A DNA stretch of 64,000 bases from Desulfovibrio desulfuricans DSM 642 (GCF_000420465.1 NZ_ATUZ01000011.1:496001-560000), one strand, 5' to 3'; positions 1-8,682 are shown, counted from the first letter of the stretch. A program made the numbers and translations. The notes: generated by a model from the letters alone, not told the origin.

Positions 1-1749
1 GCCGCGATCATTGCCATGGACGGCACCGTACTTGGGTACCGCGTTGATAAGCAGCAGGGGAAGAACAAGTTCGTCGGCGCCAATTTTTCTGACAGGGAAT
101 ACTTTGTAAAGAGCAAGAATGGCCAGCCCAGTGTCGTCGGCATGGTTGATGCCACCACTGGTGAGGTGTTCACCGTGCTTGCCATGCCGCTCAAGCTGGA
201 CGGCAAAAACATGGCCGTGCTGGCAGCGGCAATCGACAGTAAAATTCTGGGCAAAAATACCACTGATAAAATCAAGATCGGGCAGAAGGGCATGGTCTAT
301 GCCTACGACCTTCAGGGGCGTATGGTTCTGAACCCGGATGGATCTGCTCTCGGGCGCAATGACAGCAAAATGCCCCATGTGGCGGCACTGCTGCAGCAAA
401 AGGAAGGACGCACCCGCTTTGACAATGGCAAGGGTGAGAAAGGGCTGTACTACAAGCCGCTGCCGCACGAAGGCTGGATTTTGTGCGTGGAATTTGACCG
501 TGGAGAAATCTTCAAACCCATCAGCGACCTGCTGACCAACGCCAGCCTGCTTACTCTGGCCTGTGCGCTGATAGTCGGAACCATGATCTTTTTCTCGGCC
601 CGGGGCATAGTGCGTATGGTGGGCGGTATTTCAGGCGTGGCCGAAGCCGTTGCCGGTGGTCGCCTTGAAACCGACGACAAGGAGCGCGCTCTTTTCAATG
701 CCGCTGAAAAGCGCGGTGACGAATTCAGTACCCTTGCGGCGGGTATGCGGCGCATGGTGCAAAGCATCAGACACCTTTTGAGCGAAAGTGAACATAAAAC
801 ACAGGCCGCGCAGCATGCTACGGAAGAGGCGGAAAAAGCCACAGCAAAAGCCGAAGAAGCTGCGCGTCAGGCCGAGAGCGCCAAGCGCGAGGGCATGCTG
901 ACGGCAGCGGGGCAACTGGAAGAAGTGGTGAGCATTATTTCCGCCGCTTCCACAGAGCTTTCCGCGCAGATCGAGCAGTCGGACAAGAGCGCCGTGGAAT
1001 CCGCACAGCGTCTGGCCGAGGCCGCCACTGCCATGAATGAAATGAACGCCACCGTGCAGGAAGTTGCCCGTAATGCCTCCGCGGCTTCGGCAGTGTCTGC
1101 GGAAACGCGGGCCAATGCTGAAAGCGGTGCGAATATTGTGGAAAACGCCTTGCAGAGCATAGGGCAGGTGCACAAGGTTTCGCTGGCGCTCAAGGGCGAC
1201 ATGACCACGCTGAACCAGCATGCCCAGGCAATTACCCAGATCATGAACGTGATTTCGGACATTGCCGACCAGACCAACCTGCTGGCGCTCAATGCCGCCA
1301 TTGAGGCCGCCCGTGCGGGCGAGGCCGGGCGCGGTTTTGCCGTGGTGGCTGATGAAGTGCGCAAGCTGGCAGAAAAAACCATGGCCTCCACCAATGACGT
1401 GGGCAATGCCATTTCTGCCATCCAGGGCAGCGCAGGGCAGAGTGTTGCCGCCATGGACAAAGCGCTGGCAGAGGTGGAAAAGGCCACCGAGCTTGCAAAG
1501 CAGTCCGGCGAAGCATTGCAGGGAATTGTGACCAAGGTCGAGGAATCGGCAGATCAGGTGAGCGCCATTGCCACGGCCAGCGAACAGCAGTCCGCAACCA
1601 GCGACGAGATCAACCAGTCCATTGTCAGCGTCAACGAAATGTCCAGCCAGACGGCGCAGGCCATGGGCGAGGCTTCGCGGGCCGTGAGCGAGCTTGCCCG
1701 CCAGGCCGAGCGCATGAGCGAACTTATCAGCGAGATGAAGCGCGGCTAG
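1..1749 (+). CDS. Methyl-accepting chemotaxis protein (5' end outside window)
   Basis: A membrane chemoreceptor that passes ligand binding to CheA/CheW. The reading frame is open from base 1, so the first ATG at 16 is probably internal and the N-terminus lies upstream. The visible part starts in the second half of a periplasmic dCache-like domain (NFSDREYF followed by KGMVYAYD). A membrane segment near residues 175-195 and a HAMP-like stretch follow. The cytoplasmic signalling coiled coil carries the conserved hairpin tip around [20 protein letters not shown]. The protein ends KRG without a CheR-docking pentapeptide. A strong hairpin follows the stop. The ligand cannot be told from the sequence. 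Confidence 0.93.
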   Translation, partial: AAIIAMDGTVLGYRVDKQQGKNKFVGANFSDREYFVKSKNGQPSVVGMVDATTGEVFTVLAMPLKLDGKNMAVLAAAIDSKILGKNTTDKIKIGQKGMVYAYDLQGRMVLNPDGSALGRNDSKMPHVAALLQQKEGRTRFDNGKGEKGLYYKPLPHEGWILCVEFDRGEIFKPISDLLTNASLLTLACALIVGTMIFFSARGIVRMVGGISGVAEAVAGGRLETDDKERALFNAAEKRGDEFSTLAAGMRRMVQSIRHLLSESEHKTQAAQHATEEAEKATAKAEEAARQAESAKREGMLTAAGQLEEVVSIISAASTELSAQIEQSDKSAVESAQRLAEAATAMNEMNATVQEVARNASAASAVSAETRANAESGANIVENALQSIGQVHKVSLALKGDMTTLNQHAQAITQIMNVISDIADQTNLLALNAAIEAARAGEAGRGFAVVADEVRKLAEKTMASTNDVGNAISAIQGSAGQSVAAMDKALAEVEKATELAKQSGEALQGIVTKVEESADQVSAIATASEQQSATSDEINQSIVSVNEMSSQTAQAMGEASRAVSELARQAERMSELISEMKRG

Positions 1750-1770
1750 TTCTGCATTTAGCTCAATGGC

Positions 1771-1804
1771 AAGCAGCCCCGGAATGCGTATTCCGGGGCT
1801 GCTT
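1771..1804. terminator. Intergenic hairpin between convergent genes
   Basis: A perfect 15-bp inverted repeat (AAGCAGCCCCGGAAT, loop GCGT) lies between the chemoreceptor stop and the stop of the convergent exporter gene. It probably terminates both, although no long T-run follows on either side. Confidence 0.6.
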
Positions 1805-1831
1805 GCGTTGAACTGTAGGGCCGTTGGTTTA

Positions 1832-2614
1832 TCAGTGCATGCTCGGCGCCAGAAAATACTGCCATACCAGGGTCAGCAGCAAGAGGCTGAGCGAAATGGT
1901 CAAAAAGCGGCGCACAGCCGCAGGTCCCACGCGAATAGCCAGACGGCTTCCCATCCAGTTGCCGAGGCAGCAGGCCGCAGCCATTGGCAGTGCCAGACTC
2001 CACACCACCACGCCGTTGACGATGAAAACCACGGCTCCGGCAAAGTTTGAGGCAAGGTTGAGCACCTTGGAGGTGGCGGAGGCTTCCATCAGCCCCATGC
2101 GCAGAATCCAGTGAAAGGCCAGGATAAGAAAGCTCCCGGTGCCGGGGCCAAAAAATCCATCATAGCCGCCAATAAGCAGGCATACAAGGGCTACGGGAAT
2201 CCAGAAGCGGGGGCCGGAGTGCGGCAGAGGCGTCTGTTTGTGTTCTTTCTTGGGCAACAGGGTTGCGCACATGCCTATGGGCAACAGGGCCACCAGCACC
2301 TTGCCAAGAACTGCGGCGTCCAGCAGCAGGGCAAGCCGTGACCCGGCCCACGAACCAACCAGCGAGAAAATAATGCCCGCCAGGGCCACCCGCCACAATA
2401 CCAGATTACTGCGGGCAAAGTTGCCAAGGGCAACCGTGGTGCCAAGGCAGGCGCTGACCTTGTTGACGCCCAGGGACTGGTGCGGCGGTACGCCGGAAAG
2501 CAGCAGGGCGGGCATGGTAATAAGCCCGCCTCCGCCAGCGATGGAATCAATAAATCCGCCGCCGAATGCCGCGGCTATGCCAACGGCGTAAGTAACCAGA
2601 CTGAAATCCAACAC
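1832..2614 (-). CDS. TauE/SafE family sulfite/anion exporter
   Basis: A polytopic inner-membrane protein of the TauE/SafE (DUF81) family, whose members are linked to export or uptake of sulfite, sulfoacetate and related organosulfur anions. The sequence shows the N-terminal GGGFIDSIAGGGGLITMPALL motif region and a second GGYDGFFGPGTGSFL repeat, the paired glycine-rich hallmark of the family. The length (about 260 aa) is normal. A GTG at 2626 lies inside the Shine-Dalgarno sequence itself. I therefore place the start at the GTG at 2614, 11 nt after AAGGAG. The gene directly follows the DUF486 gene and they probably form an operon. The substrate is not determined. Confidence 0.85.
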   Translation of the reverse strand: MLDFSLVTYAVGIAAAFGGGFIDSIAGGGGLITMPALLLSGVPPHQSLGVNKVSACLGTTVALGNFARSNLVLWRVALAGIIFSLVGSWAGSRLALLLDAAVLGKVLVALLPIGMCATLLPKKEHKQTPLPHSGPRFWIPVALVCLLIGGYDGFFGPGTGSFLILAFHWILRMGLMEASATSKVLNLASNFAGAVVFIVNGVVVWSLALPMAAACCLGNWMGSRLAIRVGPAAVRRFLTISLSLLLLTLVWQYFLAPSMH

Positions 2615-2619
2615 GTTGC

Positions 2620-2967
2620 CTACCACTCCTTAAAGATAATCCACGCTGCCAGCACTATAAGTGCAAAACCCACAAGGTGGTTCCAACGCAACGGCTCGTG
2701 CAGCCAAAAAGCGGAAAAGCCCATGAAAACAGTCAGGGAGATGACTTCCTGAATGGTTTTCAGTTCTGCCGCCGAAAAATATCCGTAGCCTATCCTGTTG
2801 GCGGGCACTTGCAAAACGTATTCAAAAAAGGCGATGGCCCAGCTTGTGATGATAACCAGCGGCAGGGCTGTGCTTCTGTAGCGCAGGTGCCCGTACCAGG
2901 CAAAGGTCATGAAAAGATTGGAACAGAACAGCAGGCCCACGGTGCTGACGGGAATTGGTATCTGCAT
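2620..2967 (-). CDS. DUF486 small membrane protein (DMT-like)
   Basis: A 115-residue protein with four predicted membrane helices, similar to the DUF486 family, a minimal half-size relative of drug/metabolite transporters. Characteristic stretches are TFAWYGHLRY, EYVLQVPANRIGYG and the C-terminal LAAWIIFKEW. The frame extends upstream to 3066, but those residues are hydrophilic and atypical, so I choose the ATG at 2967. Its stop lies a few bases before or inside the start region of the exporter gene, which suggests translational coupling. The function of the family is unknown. Confidence 0.8.
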   Translation of the reverse strand: MQIPIPVSTVGLLFCSNLFMTFAWYGHLRYRSTALPLVIITSWAIAFFEYVLQVPANRIGYGYFSAAELKTIQEVISLTVFMGFSAFWLHEPLRWNHLVGFALIVLAAWIIFKEW

Positions 2968-3183
2968 GGAAAATCCATCGGGCGGTCGCAAGAACAAATG
3001 CCTGGCAGGCCGGAAGAAGTTGAACTGAGCGTCAAATCTCATATCTGCTGCAACCTGGCGCGTCAACAGCCTGCAACGGGGCTCCGGGGCATTGCCGAGC
3101 GCCTTGTTTGCGGGGGCAACGCTGAAAGGTTATGCTGCGTAAGCGGCAGATTTTGCGTCGCGCAAGCAATGGAGGAACACTGT

Positions 3184-4023
3184 ATGGCGGCACGCTCACC
3201 GCGCGCTAAGAATGCCGAAAACGGTAGCTTCTTGAATCCGGGTATGTCATCCGTTTCTGCTGGCCCGCACACCCACACCACAGTGGAGGCTTCTCCTGAC
3301 AGGGTGACATGGCCGCTGTTCTGGAAAGCGGCCTTGCTTGTGATCGTTATTTGGGCAGCATCAGCCCTGCTGCTCTACTGGTCAGTGGAAGACTTCAGCA
3401 AGTCCGGCACCTTTGGCGATTCCTTCGGGGTGCTTAACACGCTGTTTTCAGGGCTTGCATTTGCGGGCATCATTGTTTCCATAAAAATGCAGAATGATGA
3501 AGTGCGCGAGCAGCGCAAAGAGCTGCAAAAGCAGAAAAAGGCTGCGCAGCTCTATCACCGGGAGCGCATGTTTCTGCTGCTCATGGACGAATTTAAAAAA
3601 TCGCGTGAGCACCGTTTCAGCATAGCAGACGTGCGGATGGTGGTGCGTGAATGTTTGAACGATGTAACCGCCTTAAACGCCCGTAGCGCCGAGGCCGGAG
3701 CGGCTCTTGCGCGCGAGGTGGAAGGCGTGCTTGCGGGCGCGCATGCGGAAACGCCCCTGTTGCAGGTTTTTGGCCGCAGAGTGTTTCGGCACGAGCGCTG
3801 CGAGGTATTTATCAAGACCTTCCGGCAGGCGGCTGAAAGCGCCAGAAAGATTGATCCGTCCAACAAGGCGGAATATTACGATATTGTCTGTAACAGTATG
3901 TCTGATGCGGAGGAGGCCCTGCTGTTCATGTGCGCTGTGGCGCGCGACGGGGCACAGGTTCTTAACGACCCGCAGGTCATGAAGCTTCGGGAAAGCTACG
4001 AAGAAATCCGGGCGAAACTCTGA
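3184..4023 (+). CDS. Putative AbiC-like (phage abortive infection) membrane protein
   Basis: A 279-residue protein. Residues about 45-70 and 80-105 form two hydrophobic segments around the sequence GTFGDSFGVLNTLFSGLAFAG. A charged coiled-coil region (EVREQRKELQKQKK) and a soluble helical C-terminal half follow. This arrangement is typical of the putative AbiC family (PF16872-like), membrane proteins often annotated as phage abortive-infection factors. That function is unproven for most members. The start at 3184 is supported by GGAGG 8 nt upstream; the longer frame back to 2677 overlaps the opposite-strand gene. It stands alone, without phage or restriction genes nearby, so a defence role is only a suggestion. 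Confidence 0.6.
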   Translation: MAARSPRAKNAENGSFLNPGMSSVSAGPHTHTTVEASPDRVTWPLFWKAALLVIVIWAASALLLYWSVEDFSKSGTFGDSFGVLNTLFSGLAFAGIIVSIKMQNDEVREQRKELQKQKKAAQLYHRERMFLLLMDEFKKSREHRFSIADVRMVVRECLNDVTALNARSAEAGAALAREVEGVLAGAHAETPLLQVFGRRVFRHERCEVFIKTFRQAAESARKIDPSNKAEYYDIVCNSMSDAEEALLFMCAVARDGAQVLNDPQVMKLRESYEEIRAKL

Positions 4024-4083
4024 ACAGCGGCAACTCCCGCTGCCCATATAGCCGCTTGCGGGTGGAATGAGCCGCCCAAACAC

Positions 4084-4113
4084 AAAAACCCCTGACGTAC
4101 ATCAGGGGTTTTT
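4084..4113. terminator. Bidirectional rho-independent terminator
   Basis: A 12-bp perfect stem (AAAAACCCCTGA with TCAGGGGTTTTT, loop CGTACA). It leaves a T-run on both strands and so serves the AbiC-like gene and the convergent TPR gene. Confidence 0.85.
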
Positions 4114-4190
4114 CCGGCGCTCCGTGCCGCCGTGCCCGATCCGGAGAACGGATCAATAGCGGCAGCGGCGCGTGGCTTCCCTCAGGGAAT

Positions 4191-4230
4191 GATTTTCCGG
4201 CCCCCGACACCCGCCAGGGGCCGGAAAATC
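4191..4230. repeat. 14-bp perfect inverted repeat downstream of the TPR gene
   Basis: The arms GATTTTCCGGCCCC and GGGGCCGGAAAATC are separated by 12 bases and lie 30 bases past the stop of the minus-strand TPR gene. No T-run follows, so it may be an mRNA 3' stabiliser rather than a terminator. Confidence 0.6.
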
Positions 4231-4259
4231 ATGTGGGGAGGGGAGTATGTACAGGCTGA

Positions 4260-4823
4260 CTAGGCAGCCATGGTGTCGAAAAGTTCCTTGGCATTGATGT
4301 TGGTGGGGTTGGCCCCCAACACCGCTTCAAGGTGCTGCCGGGCTTCTTCGGCGCGGCCCAGATAGATCATGCAGCCAGCCAGAGTGACGCGAACGGCCTC
4401 GGCTTCCACGCCGGAGCGCAGGGTGTCTTCCAGGTAGGGCAGCGCGTTTTCAACGCAGCCAAGCTGATAAGATTCGCGCACCAGGCAGTTGAGAGCCACA
4501 ATGTTTTCCCTGGATTTCTTCAGGGCAGCTGCAAAGTAGTCAAAGGCCTGCTGGTGGTCGCCCTTTTCCATGTACACAAGGCCAATGCCGCACAGGGCCT
4601 TGTCGGTTTCTTCCACAGAGGCGGCCTTCTGGTACAGAATCAGAGCCTTGTCCAGGTCAGAGCGCTGCACGGCCACGGTGGCCAGTCCCAGGAAGGGAGC
4701 CGCGCTCTGGGAGTTGCTGCCTGCGGCCTTGCGGTAGTATTCCTCGGCCTTGTCAAAGTCACCCATGAAAAGGTAGCACTCGCCCAATTCCTTATTGATT
4801 TCGTAATCCAGTTGATTGCTCAT
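4260..4823 (-). CDS. Tetratricopeptide repeat protein
   Basis: A 187-residue soluble protein made almost wholly of TPR units: GECYLFMGDFDKAEEYYRKAA, LGLATVAVQRSDLDKALILYQKAA, CGIGLVYMEKGDHQQAFDYFAAAL and two weaker units to the C-terminus. There is no signal peptide or catalytic domain, so it is likely a cytoplasmic scaffold whose partner is unknown. The ATG at 4823 is preceded by GGGAGG with 5-nt spacing, so I prefer it over the frame start at 4874. The gene is monocistronic by position. Confidence 0.85.
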   Translation of the reverse strand: MSNQLDYEINKELGECYLFMGDFDKAEEYYRKAAGSNSQSAAPFLGLATVAVQRSDLDKALILYQKAASVEETDKALCGIGLVYMEKGDHQQAFDYFAAALKKSRENIVALNCLVRESYQLGCVENALPYLEDTLRSGVEAEAVRVTLAGCMIYLGRAEEARQHLEAVLGANPTNINAKELFDTMAA

Positions 4824-4980
4824 GGTATCCTCCCCAACTGAGGCTGGTTTGTGGTCGGGCGCTTTATGCGCCACTGACTTGCTTTTTTACATGCACTGAA
4901 CGTGCCAATAGTAAAAGAGTGCAATAAATACAGTGTGGTGATTTGCAGTTTGTGCAAAATATACGCCAGGGGGGAAGCTT

Positions 4981-5022
4981 GGCACCGCTTAAAGCGCCAA
5001 AGCCTTGGCGCTCAGGGGTGCC
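4981..5022. ncRNA. Possible structured RNA element (nested hairpin)
   Basis: An outer pairing GGCACC/GGTGCC encloses a perfect 8-bp stem AGCGCCAA-agcc-TTGGCGCT. Two more short hairpins follow directly: CAGGA-ttt-TCCTG near 5035 and GGCAA-ttc-TTGCC near 5050. Then comes the terminator-like hairpin at 5095. The region lies between the cmk stop and the TPR promoter region. Strand and transcription are undetermined. It matches no RNA family I recognise. Confidence 0.3.
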
Positions 5023-5094
5023 GCACAGGCAGGATTTTCCTGGTTGGGCAATTCTTGCCGCAGTGCTTCACAGGCAGCCAAGGGGGAACAAAAG

Positions 5095-5123
5095 AAGGCC
5101 GAACCTGGAAACGGTTCGGCCTT
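5095..5123 (-). terminator. Terminator of the hisC-cmk operon
   Basis: An 11-bp stem AAGGCCGAACC/GGTTCGGCCTT with a 7-nt loop. On the minus strand it is followed by a T-rich run (CTTTTG), about 35 bases past the cmk stop. Confidence 0.75.
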
Positions 5124-5159
5124 TAAGGGTGCGAATTGGTGTGCGGATTACTCTGCGCG

Positions 5160-5855
5160 TCAGGCGGAGCGAAGGCTCTGCGTACCGCCATGCACGTTGA
5201 TGTGGTGCAGGATGACGCCCAGCACCCCTTCAATGTCAAGGTGGGACGTGTCCACAATCAGCGAATCCTGCGCGGGGCGCAGGGGGGCCACGGCGCGGTT
5301 GCGGTCAAGGGCGTCGCGCTGGCGGATCTGTTCGGTCAGGGTGGCGAGGTCCGCCTTCTGCCCGCTGGATTCAAGGTCGTGCAGACGGCGCGAGGCGCGT
5401 ACCTCAGGCGCTGCATCCAGAAAGAACTTGAAGCGCGCATCGGGAAAAACCACGGTTCCCATGTCGCGCCCTTCGGCCACCAGCGGGTACTGCTCGCCAA
5501 TGGCGCGCTGGGTGGCGCGCAGAATTTCGCGCACCACAGGCACGGTGGCTATGCGGGCCGCCAGCATGCCCACGGCCTCGGTGCGTACCTCGCCCCGCAC
5601 GGCCACGCCGTTGCAGAATAGTGTGGACTGCTGCCCAAGGCCCGAAAGGGTGAACGTCCACTCCGCGCAGCGGGTGCGCAGTTCTTCTTCCGGCAATGTT
5701 TCCGCCCCGGCGCCCAGCTTGAGCGCCATACAGCGGAACATGGCTCCGGTATCAAGGTAGGAAAGGCCAAGCCCTTCGGCCACACGCCGGGCCAGCGTGG
5801 TTTTGCCCACACCTGCCGGGCCGTCAAGCGTCACCACAGGAAGCCGCGCACTCAT
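5160..5855 (-). CDS. cmk: Cytidylate kinase
   Basis: Phosphorylates CMP and dCMP with ATP in pyrimidine nucleotide salvage in the cytoplasm. The 231-residue length is typical. The P-loop GPAGVGKT is at residues 12-19. The CMP-binding motif LSYLDTGAMFR follows, and VAEGRDMGTVVFPDARFKFFLDA and ASRRL lie in the lid half, as expected for Cmk. The start ATG overlaps the hisC stop (ATGA), showing translational coupling with the upstream aminotransferase gene. Nothing unusual is seen. Confidence 0.95.
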   Translation of the reverse strand: MSARLPVVTLDGPAGVGKTTLARRVAEGLGLSYLDTGAMFRCMALKLGAGAETLPEEELRTRCAEWTFTLSGLGQQSTLFCNGVAVRGEVRTEAVGMLAARIATVPVVREILRATQRAIGEQYPLVAEGRDMGTVVFPDARFKFFLDAAPEVRASRRLHDLESSGQKADLATLTEQIRQRDALDRNRAVAPLRPAQDSLIVDTSHLDIEGVLGVILHHINVHGGTQSLRSA

Positions 5856-6985
5856 GCCTCTTCCCCTTTGCGGGCAATAATATCTGCCATGGCGGAAAGG
5901 AATGCGAGGTTTTCCTGCTGGTTGCCAATGCTGACGCGCAGCAGATCCGGCAAGCTGTAGCTCTTGAGCGGGCGGATGATGATGCCGCGCGCGAGCAGGG
6001 TTTCAAAGCATTCGGCAGCGGTGGGCGCGCCCTCGGGCATGCCGAACATCAAAAAGTTCGCTTCGCTGGGCCACACCTTGCAGCCCAGAGCGGTCAGGCC
6101 CGCAAACAGTTCTTTACGGCCTGTGCGCACGGCATCCTGCGTGGCGTTGTAAAAAGTATCATCAGCCAGTGCCGCCAGAGCCGCTTCTTCTGCCAGAATG
6201 TTGACAGAGAAGGGCAGGCGAGCGCGCCAGACAAAATCCGCCAGATGGTCAGGCAAAATACCGTAGCCCACGCGCATGCCCGCAAGCCCGAAGCTTTTGG
6301 AAAACGTACGCATGAAGGCCGTGTTATGGGGCATGATGCCGCTCGCCAGCAGGGATGCGGCTTTTTCATCCTCGGCAAAATCCACGTAGGCTTCGTCCAC
6401 CACCAGTAGACAGTCGGGGGCTTTCTGCGCCAGATCGCGCGCAAGGGCCTCCACCGCAGCACGCGGGGGGCAAAAGCCAGAGGGATTGTCCGGCGTGGTC
6501 ACAAAAACAATGCGCGTGTTGGCGTCCACCAGTTCCAGCAGGGCGGCAAAGTTGAAGGAAAAGTCTTCCTCAAGGGGCTGCCGCCGGATTTCTACGCCGC
6601 AAATACGCCCCTGAATGGGGTAAATGCTGAAACATGGGTTGAAGCACACAATGTTGTGCGCGCCGGGGATCGCCAGAATACGGATAAGCAGGTCAATTAT
6701 TTCGTCCGAACCGTTGCCCACAACCACGCGGTGCTCGTCAACGCCGTGTCGCTGGCCCAGTGCCTTTGCCAGCCGAGGATTGCCGCCTTGCGGATAGCGG
6801 AAGGCTCCGGACGCGTGGCGTTCCACAGCTTCGCGGGCCAGAGGGGGCATGCCCAGCGGGTTTTCGTTGCTGGCCATCTTGATAACCTGGGGCAGGTTGT
6901 ACTTATCCTGGATTTCGGCAATGGAAAGACCGGGAACATAGGCCTTGAGGGCCATAATTTCCTGGCGCACACTGATCTCGGACAT
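5852..6985 (-). CDS. hisC: Histidinol-phosphate aminotransferase
   Basis: A PLP-dependent class I/II aminotransferase converting imidazole-acetol phosphate and glutamate to histidinol phosphate in histidine biosynthesis. The 377 residues show the family N-terminus (LKAYVPGLSIAEI, KMASNENPLG), the PLP phosphate-binding GNGSDEIID, the VDEAYVDF aspartate region, and the Schiff-base lysine in RTFSKSFGLAGMRVGYG. It is coupled to cmk and away from other his genes. Relatives also accept phenylpyruvate, so a role in aromatic amino acids is possible. Confidence 0.93.
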   Translation of the reverse strand: MSEISVRQEIMALKAYVPGLSIAEIQDKYNLPQVIKMASNENPLGMPPLAREAVERHASGAFRYPQGGNPRLAKALGQRHGVDEHRVVVGNGSDEIIDLLIRILAIPGAHNIVCFNPCFSIYPIQGRICGVEIRRQPLEEDFSFNFAALLELVDANTRIVFVTTPDNPSGFCPPRAAVEALARDLAQKAPDCLLVVDEAYVDFAEDEKAASLLASGIMPHNTAFMRTFSKSFGLAGMRVGYGILPDHLADFVWRARLPFSVNILAEEAALAALADDTFYNATQDAVRTGRKELFAGLTALGCKVWPSEANFLMFGMPEGAPTAAECFETLLARGIIIRPLKSYSLPDLLRVSIGNQQENLAFLSAMADIIARKGEEA

Positions 6986-7069
6986 GGTTACTCCACCGGT
7001 ATCGCCCGCAAGGGCGAAGATTCATGGCTGCGCATGGGCGCAAGGCGTTTTGCGGCGTTTGTCAGTATG

Positions 7070-7114
7070 TTTCAGCCAGCAAACCATCGCAATGCGACAG
7101 CTTGCTGGCTGAAA
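7070..7114. repeat. Perfect 13-bp inverted repeat upstream of hisC
   Basis: The arms TTTCAGCCAGCAA and TTGCTGGCTGAAA enclose a smaller TCGC-AAT-GCGA hairpin. It lies between the stress-protein stop and the hisC start, so it could end the first transcript or form a hisC leader structure. No T-run follows on the minus strand. Confidence 0.55.
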
Positions 7115-7196
7115 AAGTTGGAAAGCTTGTCTTTCTTTATGGCTCTGGTACTGGCGCAACTGCCCGCGTGCCTGCAGGAAGGGCCAGATCCGCCTG

Positions 7197-7649
7197 TTAT
7201 TCGCCTGCTTCCGTGGGGCGCACGGTCAGCACGGGCATGTCGGCGTTCTTGACCACCTTTTCCGCCACAGAGCCGAAAAGAATACGGTCAATGCCCTTGC
7301 GGCCATGGGTGCCCATAACGATAAGGTCGGCCTTTTCTTCACGGGCGCGGTTGAGGATTTCTTCGGCAGCATAGCCGATGAGCACCTGTCCCTTAGCTTC
7401 AACACCCACGAAATTTTCGGCCACAAACGATTCCATGGACTTTTCAGCGCCGGTCACAATCTCGCCGACAAAATTTTCAATGGTGTTGGGTGGCACATGA
7501 AAGCCCACGTACTGGCTCAGCGAGGGGGCAGTGTATACAACAAGCACGCTCGCATTGAGCCCCTTGGCAAGAAGCACCGCGTATTCGGCAACTTCCTTGC
7601 TGTGTTCGGAAAGGTCTACCGCGCAAAGAATCTTCTTGATATCCTTCAT
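7197..7649 (-). CDS. Universal stress protein (UspA family)
   Basis: A 150-residue cytoplasmic Usp-fold protein. It begins KKILCAVDLSEHSKEVAEYA and ends with the nucleotide-binding motif G-x2-G-x9-G-S (GTHGRKGIDRILFGS) followed by EKVVKNADMPVLTVRP. It therefore belongs to the ATP-binding subgroup. The ATG at 7649 has AGGAG 6 nt upstream; the longer frame to 7757 has no support. It is a single gene. The specific stress cannot be told. Confidence 0.92.
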   Translation of the reverse strand: MKDIKKILCAVDLSEHSKEVAEYAVLLAKGLNASVLVVYTAPSLSQYVGFHVPPNTIENFVGEIVTGAEKSMESFVAENFVGVEAKGQVLIGYAAEEILNRAREEKADLIVMGTHGRKGIDRILFGSVAEKVVKNADMPVLTVRPTEAGE

Positions 7650-7892
7650 GGCAAACTCCTGTTCCCCCCGGTAGGCAGATTGATTAACGGGCTGGCTGAA
7701 TATGGCCGACCAAGAGGGGGTTGGTTTGGGGTCGCAGCCTTTATCCTTTGCCTTCATCTGTAATAAATGGTAGTTTTTTTCGGCACAATAGACAAGACAT
7801 TTCGCCTAACGCCGCCAAGGGGCAGGGAAATTTTTTCCCCATTGCTTCTGCCAGCCTGTGAAAAATCAGCCTGTTATGGAAGTGAGCCTTTG

Positions 7893-7907
7893 TGGCAGGA
7901 TTTTTGC
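7893..7907 (+). promoter_or_regulatory. Sigma-54 promoter (-24/-12)
   Basis: TGGCAGGATTTTTGC matches the sigma-54 consensus, with GG and GC exactly 12 bases apart, followed by A. The predicted start of transcription is near 7919, just ahead of the Shine-Dalgarno sequence of the gene at 7948. Confidence 0.75.
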
Positions 7908-7947
7908 ATTTTTTCTGCAACGGCAGTACGCCAACCCTGGAGGCGAC

Positions 7948-8460
7948 ATGAAAGTTACCAACGATCAACTTGAGGCGCTGTTACGCCAGCAGAGCCAGAC
8001 CCCGGGCACAACCCGAGCGCAGACGGCGCAGGGCGGCTTTGAGGCGGCTTTGAGCGAACAGATGGGCCTTGAAAATGCCGTTGCATCTTCTGCGTTTCCC
8101 ACAGCGGCGGCGGGGCAGACTTCGCAGGCATCCATGATCAGTCAGATGCTGCTTGGCTCCACCCAGTCCGAATCGGTAGATGTGGACGAAGACGTTATCC
8201 AGAGCGCCTTCTCTCAGGCTTCCGGCACGCTGGACATGTGGGATTCGTACGTTAACGCCCTGGGCTCTTCGGGCCAGAATGGTTCCTTGCGCGAAGCCTA
8301 TTCCCTGTTGCAGGGGATAGACGGGCAGGTTTCCGCCCTCAAGAACAGCACGGCCTCTGTACGCGGCCAGAATGCTGGGCTTGATTCTCTGGTCAACGAG
8401 CTTGACGTGATGACAACGACAGAAAAGATCAAGTTCAACAGGGGCGACTATACCGCATAG
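7948..8460 (+). CDS. Conserved hypothetical protein, sigma-54 controlled
   Basis: A 170-residue soluble protein that I do not recognise beyond resemblance to Desulfovibrio hypothetical proteins. It has a Gln/Thr/Ala-rich N-terminal half (LLRQQSQTPGTTRAQTAQ), an acidic patch VDVDEDV, and a helical C-terminal half ending TTTEKIKFNRGDYTA. No signal peptide or membrane segment is seen. The ATG at 7948 has GGAGG 5-6 nt upstream, and a near-perfect sigma-54 promoter lies 41 nt before it. In this group sigma-54 drives many flagellar and envelope genes. The low-complexity helical makeup would fit a secreted or flagellar accessory protein, but this is inference. Confidence 0.8.
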   Translation: MKVTNDQLEALLRQQSQTPGTTRAQTAQGGFEAALSEQMGLENAVASSAFPTAAAGQTSQASMISQMLLGSTQSESVDVDEDVIQSAFSQASGTLDMWDSYVNALGSSGQNGSLREAYSLLQGIDGQVSALKNSTASVRGQNAGLDSLVNELDVMTTTEKIKFNRGDYTA

Positions 8461-8472
8461 CCGCCCGGACAG

Positions 8473-8510
8473 AAAAACCGCCGTGAGATCAGGGTTTCAC
8501 GGCGGTTTTT
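8473..8510 (+). terminator. Rho-independent terminator
   Basis: A 14-bp stem AAAAACCGCCGTGA/TCACGGCGGTTTTT, 12 bases past the stop, with its T-run on both strands. Confidence 0.85.
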
Positions 8511-8522
8511 GTTTGTGATCAG

Positions 8523-8554
8523 GCCGTCTGCTCCCATGAGCGGGCGGCTTTTTT
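8523..8554 (+). terminator. Second tandem terminator
   Basis: GCCGTCTGCTC pairs with GAGCGGGCGGC, including two G-U pairs, and is followed by six T on the plus strand. Confidence 0.6.
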
Positions 8555-8596
8555 GCGCATGGCGGTCAGGGTGGCTTATGCTGCGGCACAAACGCA

Positions 8597-8630
8597 CAAG
8601 CCTCCGGAATCATACGGTTCCGGAGGCTTG
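8597..8630 (-). terminator. Hairpin downstream of the ZraP-like gene
   Basis: A perfect stem CAAGCCTCCGGAA/TTCCGGAGGCTTG lies 52 bases past the minus-strand stop at 8683. It is likely the operon terminator, although the T-run is short. Confidence 0.6.
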
Positions 8631-8682
8631 CTTTATGGATGTTCGTTGCCCTTGACTGGGCTGGCGGTGCGTTGTTGGCAGG

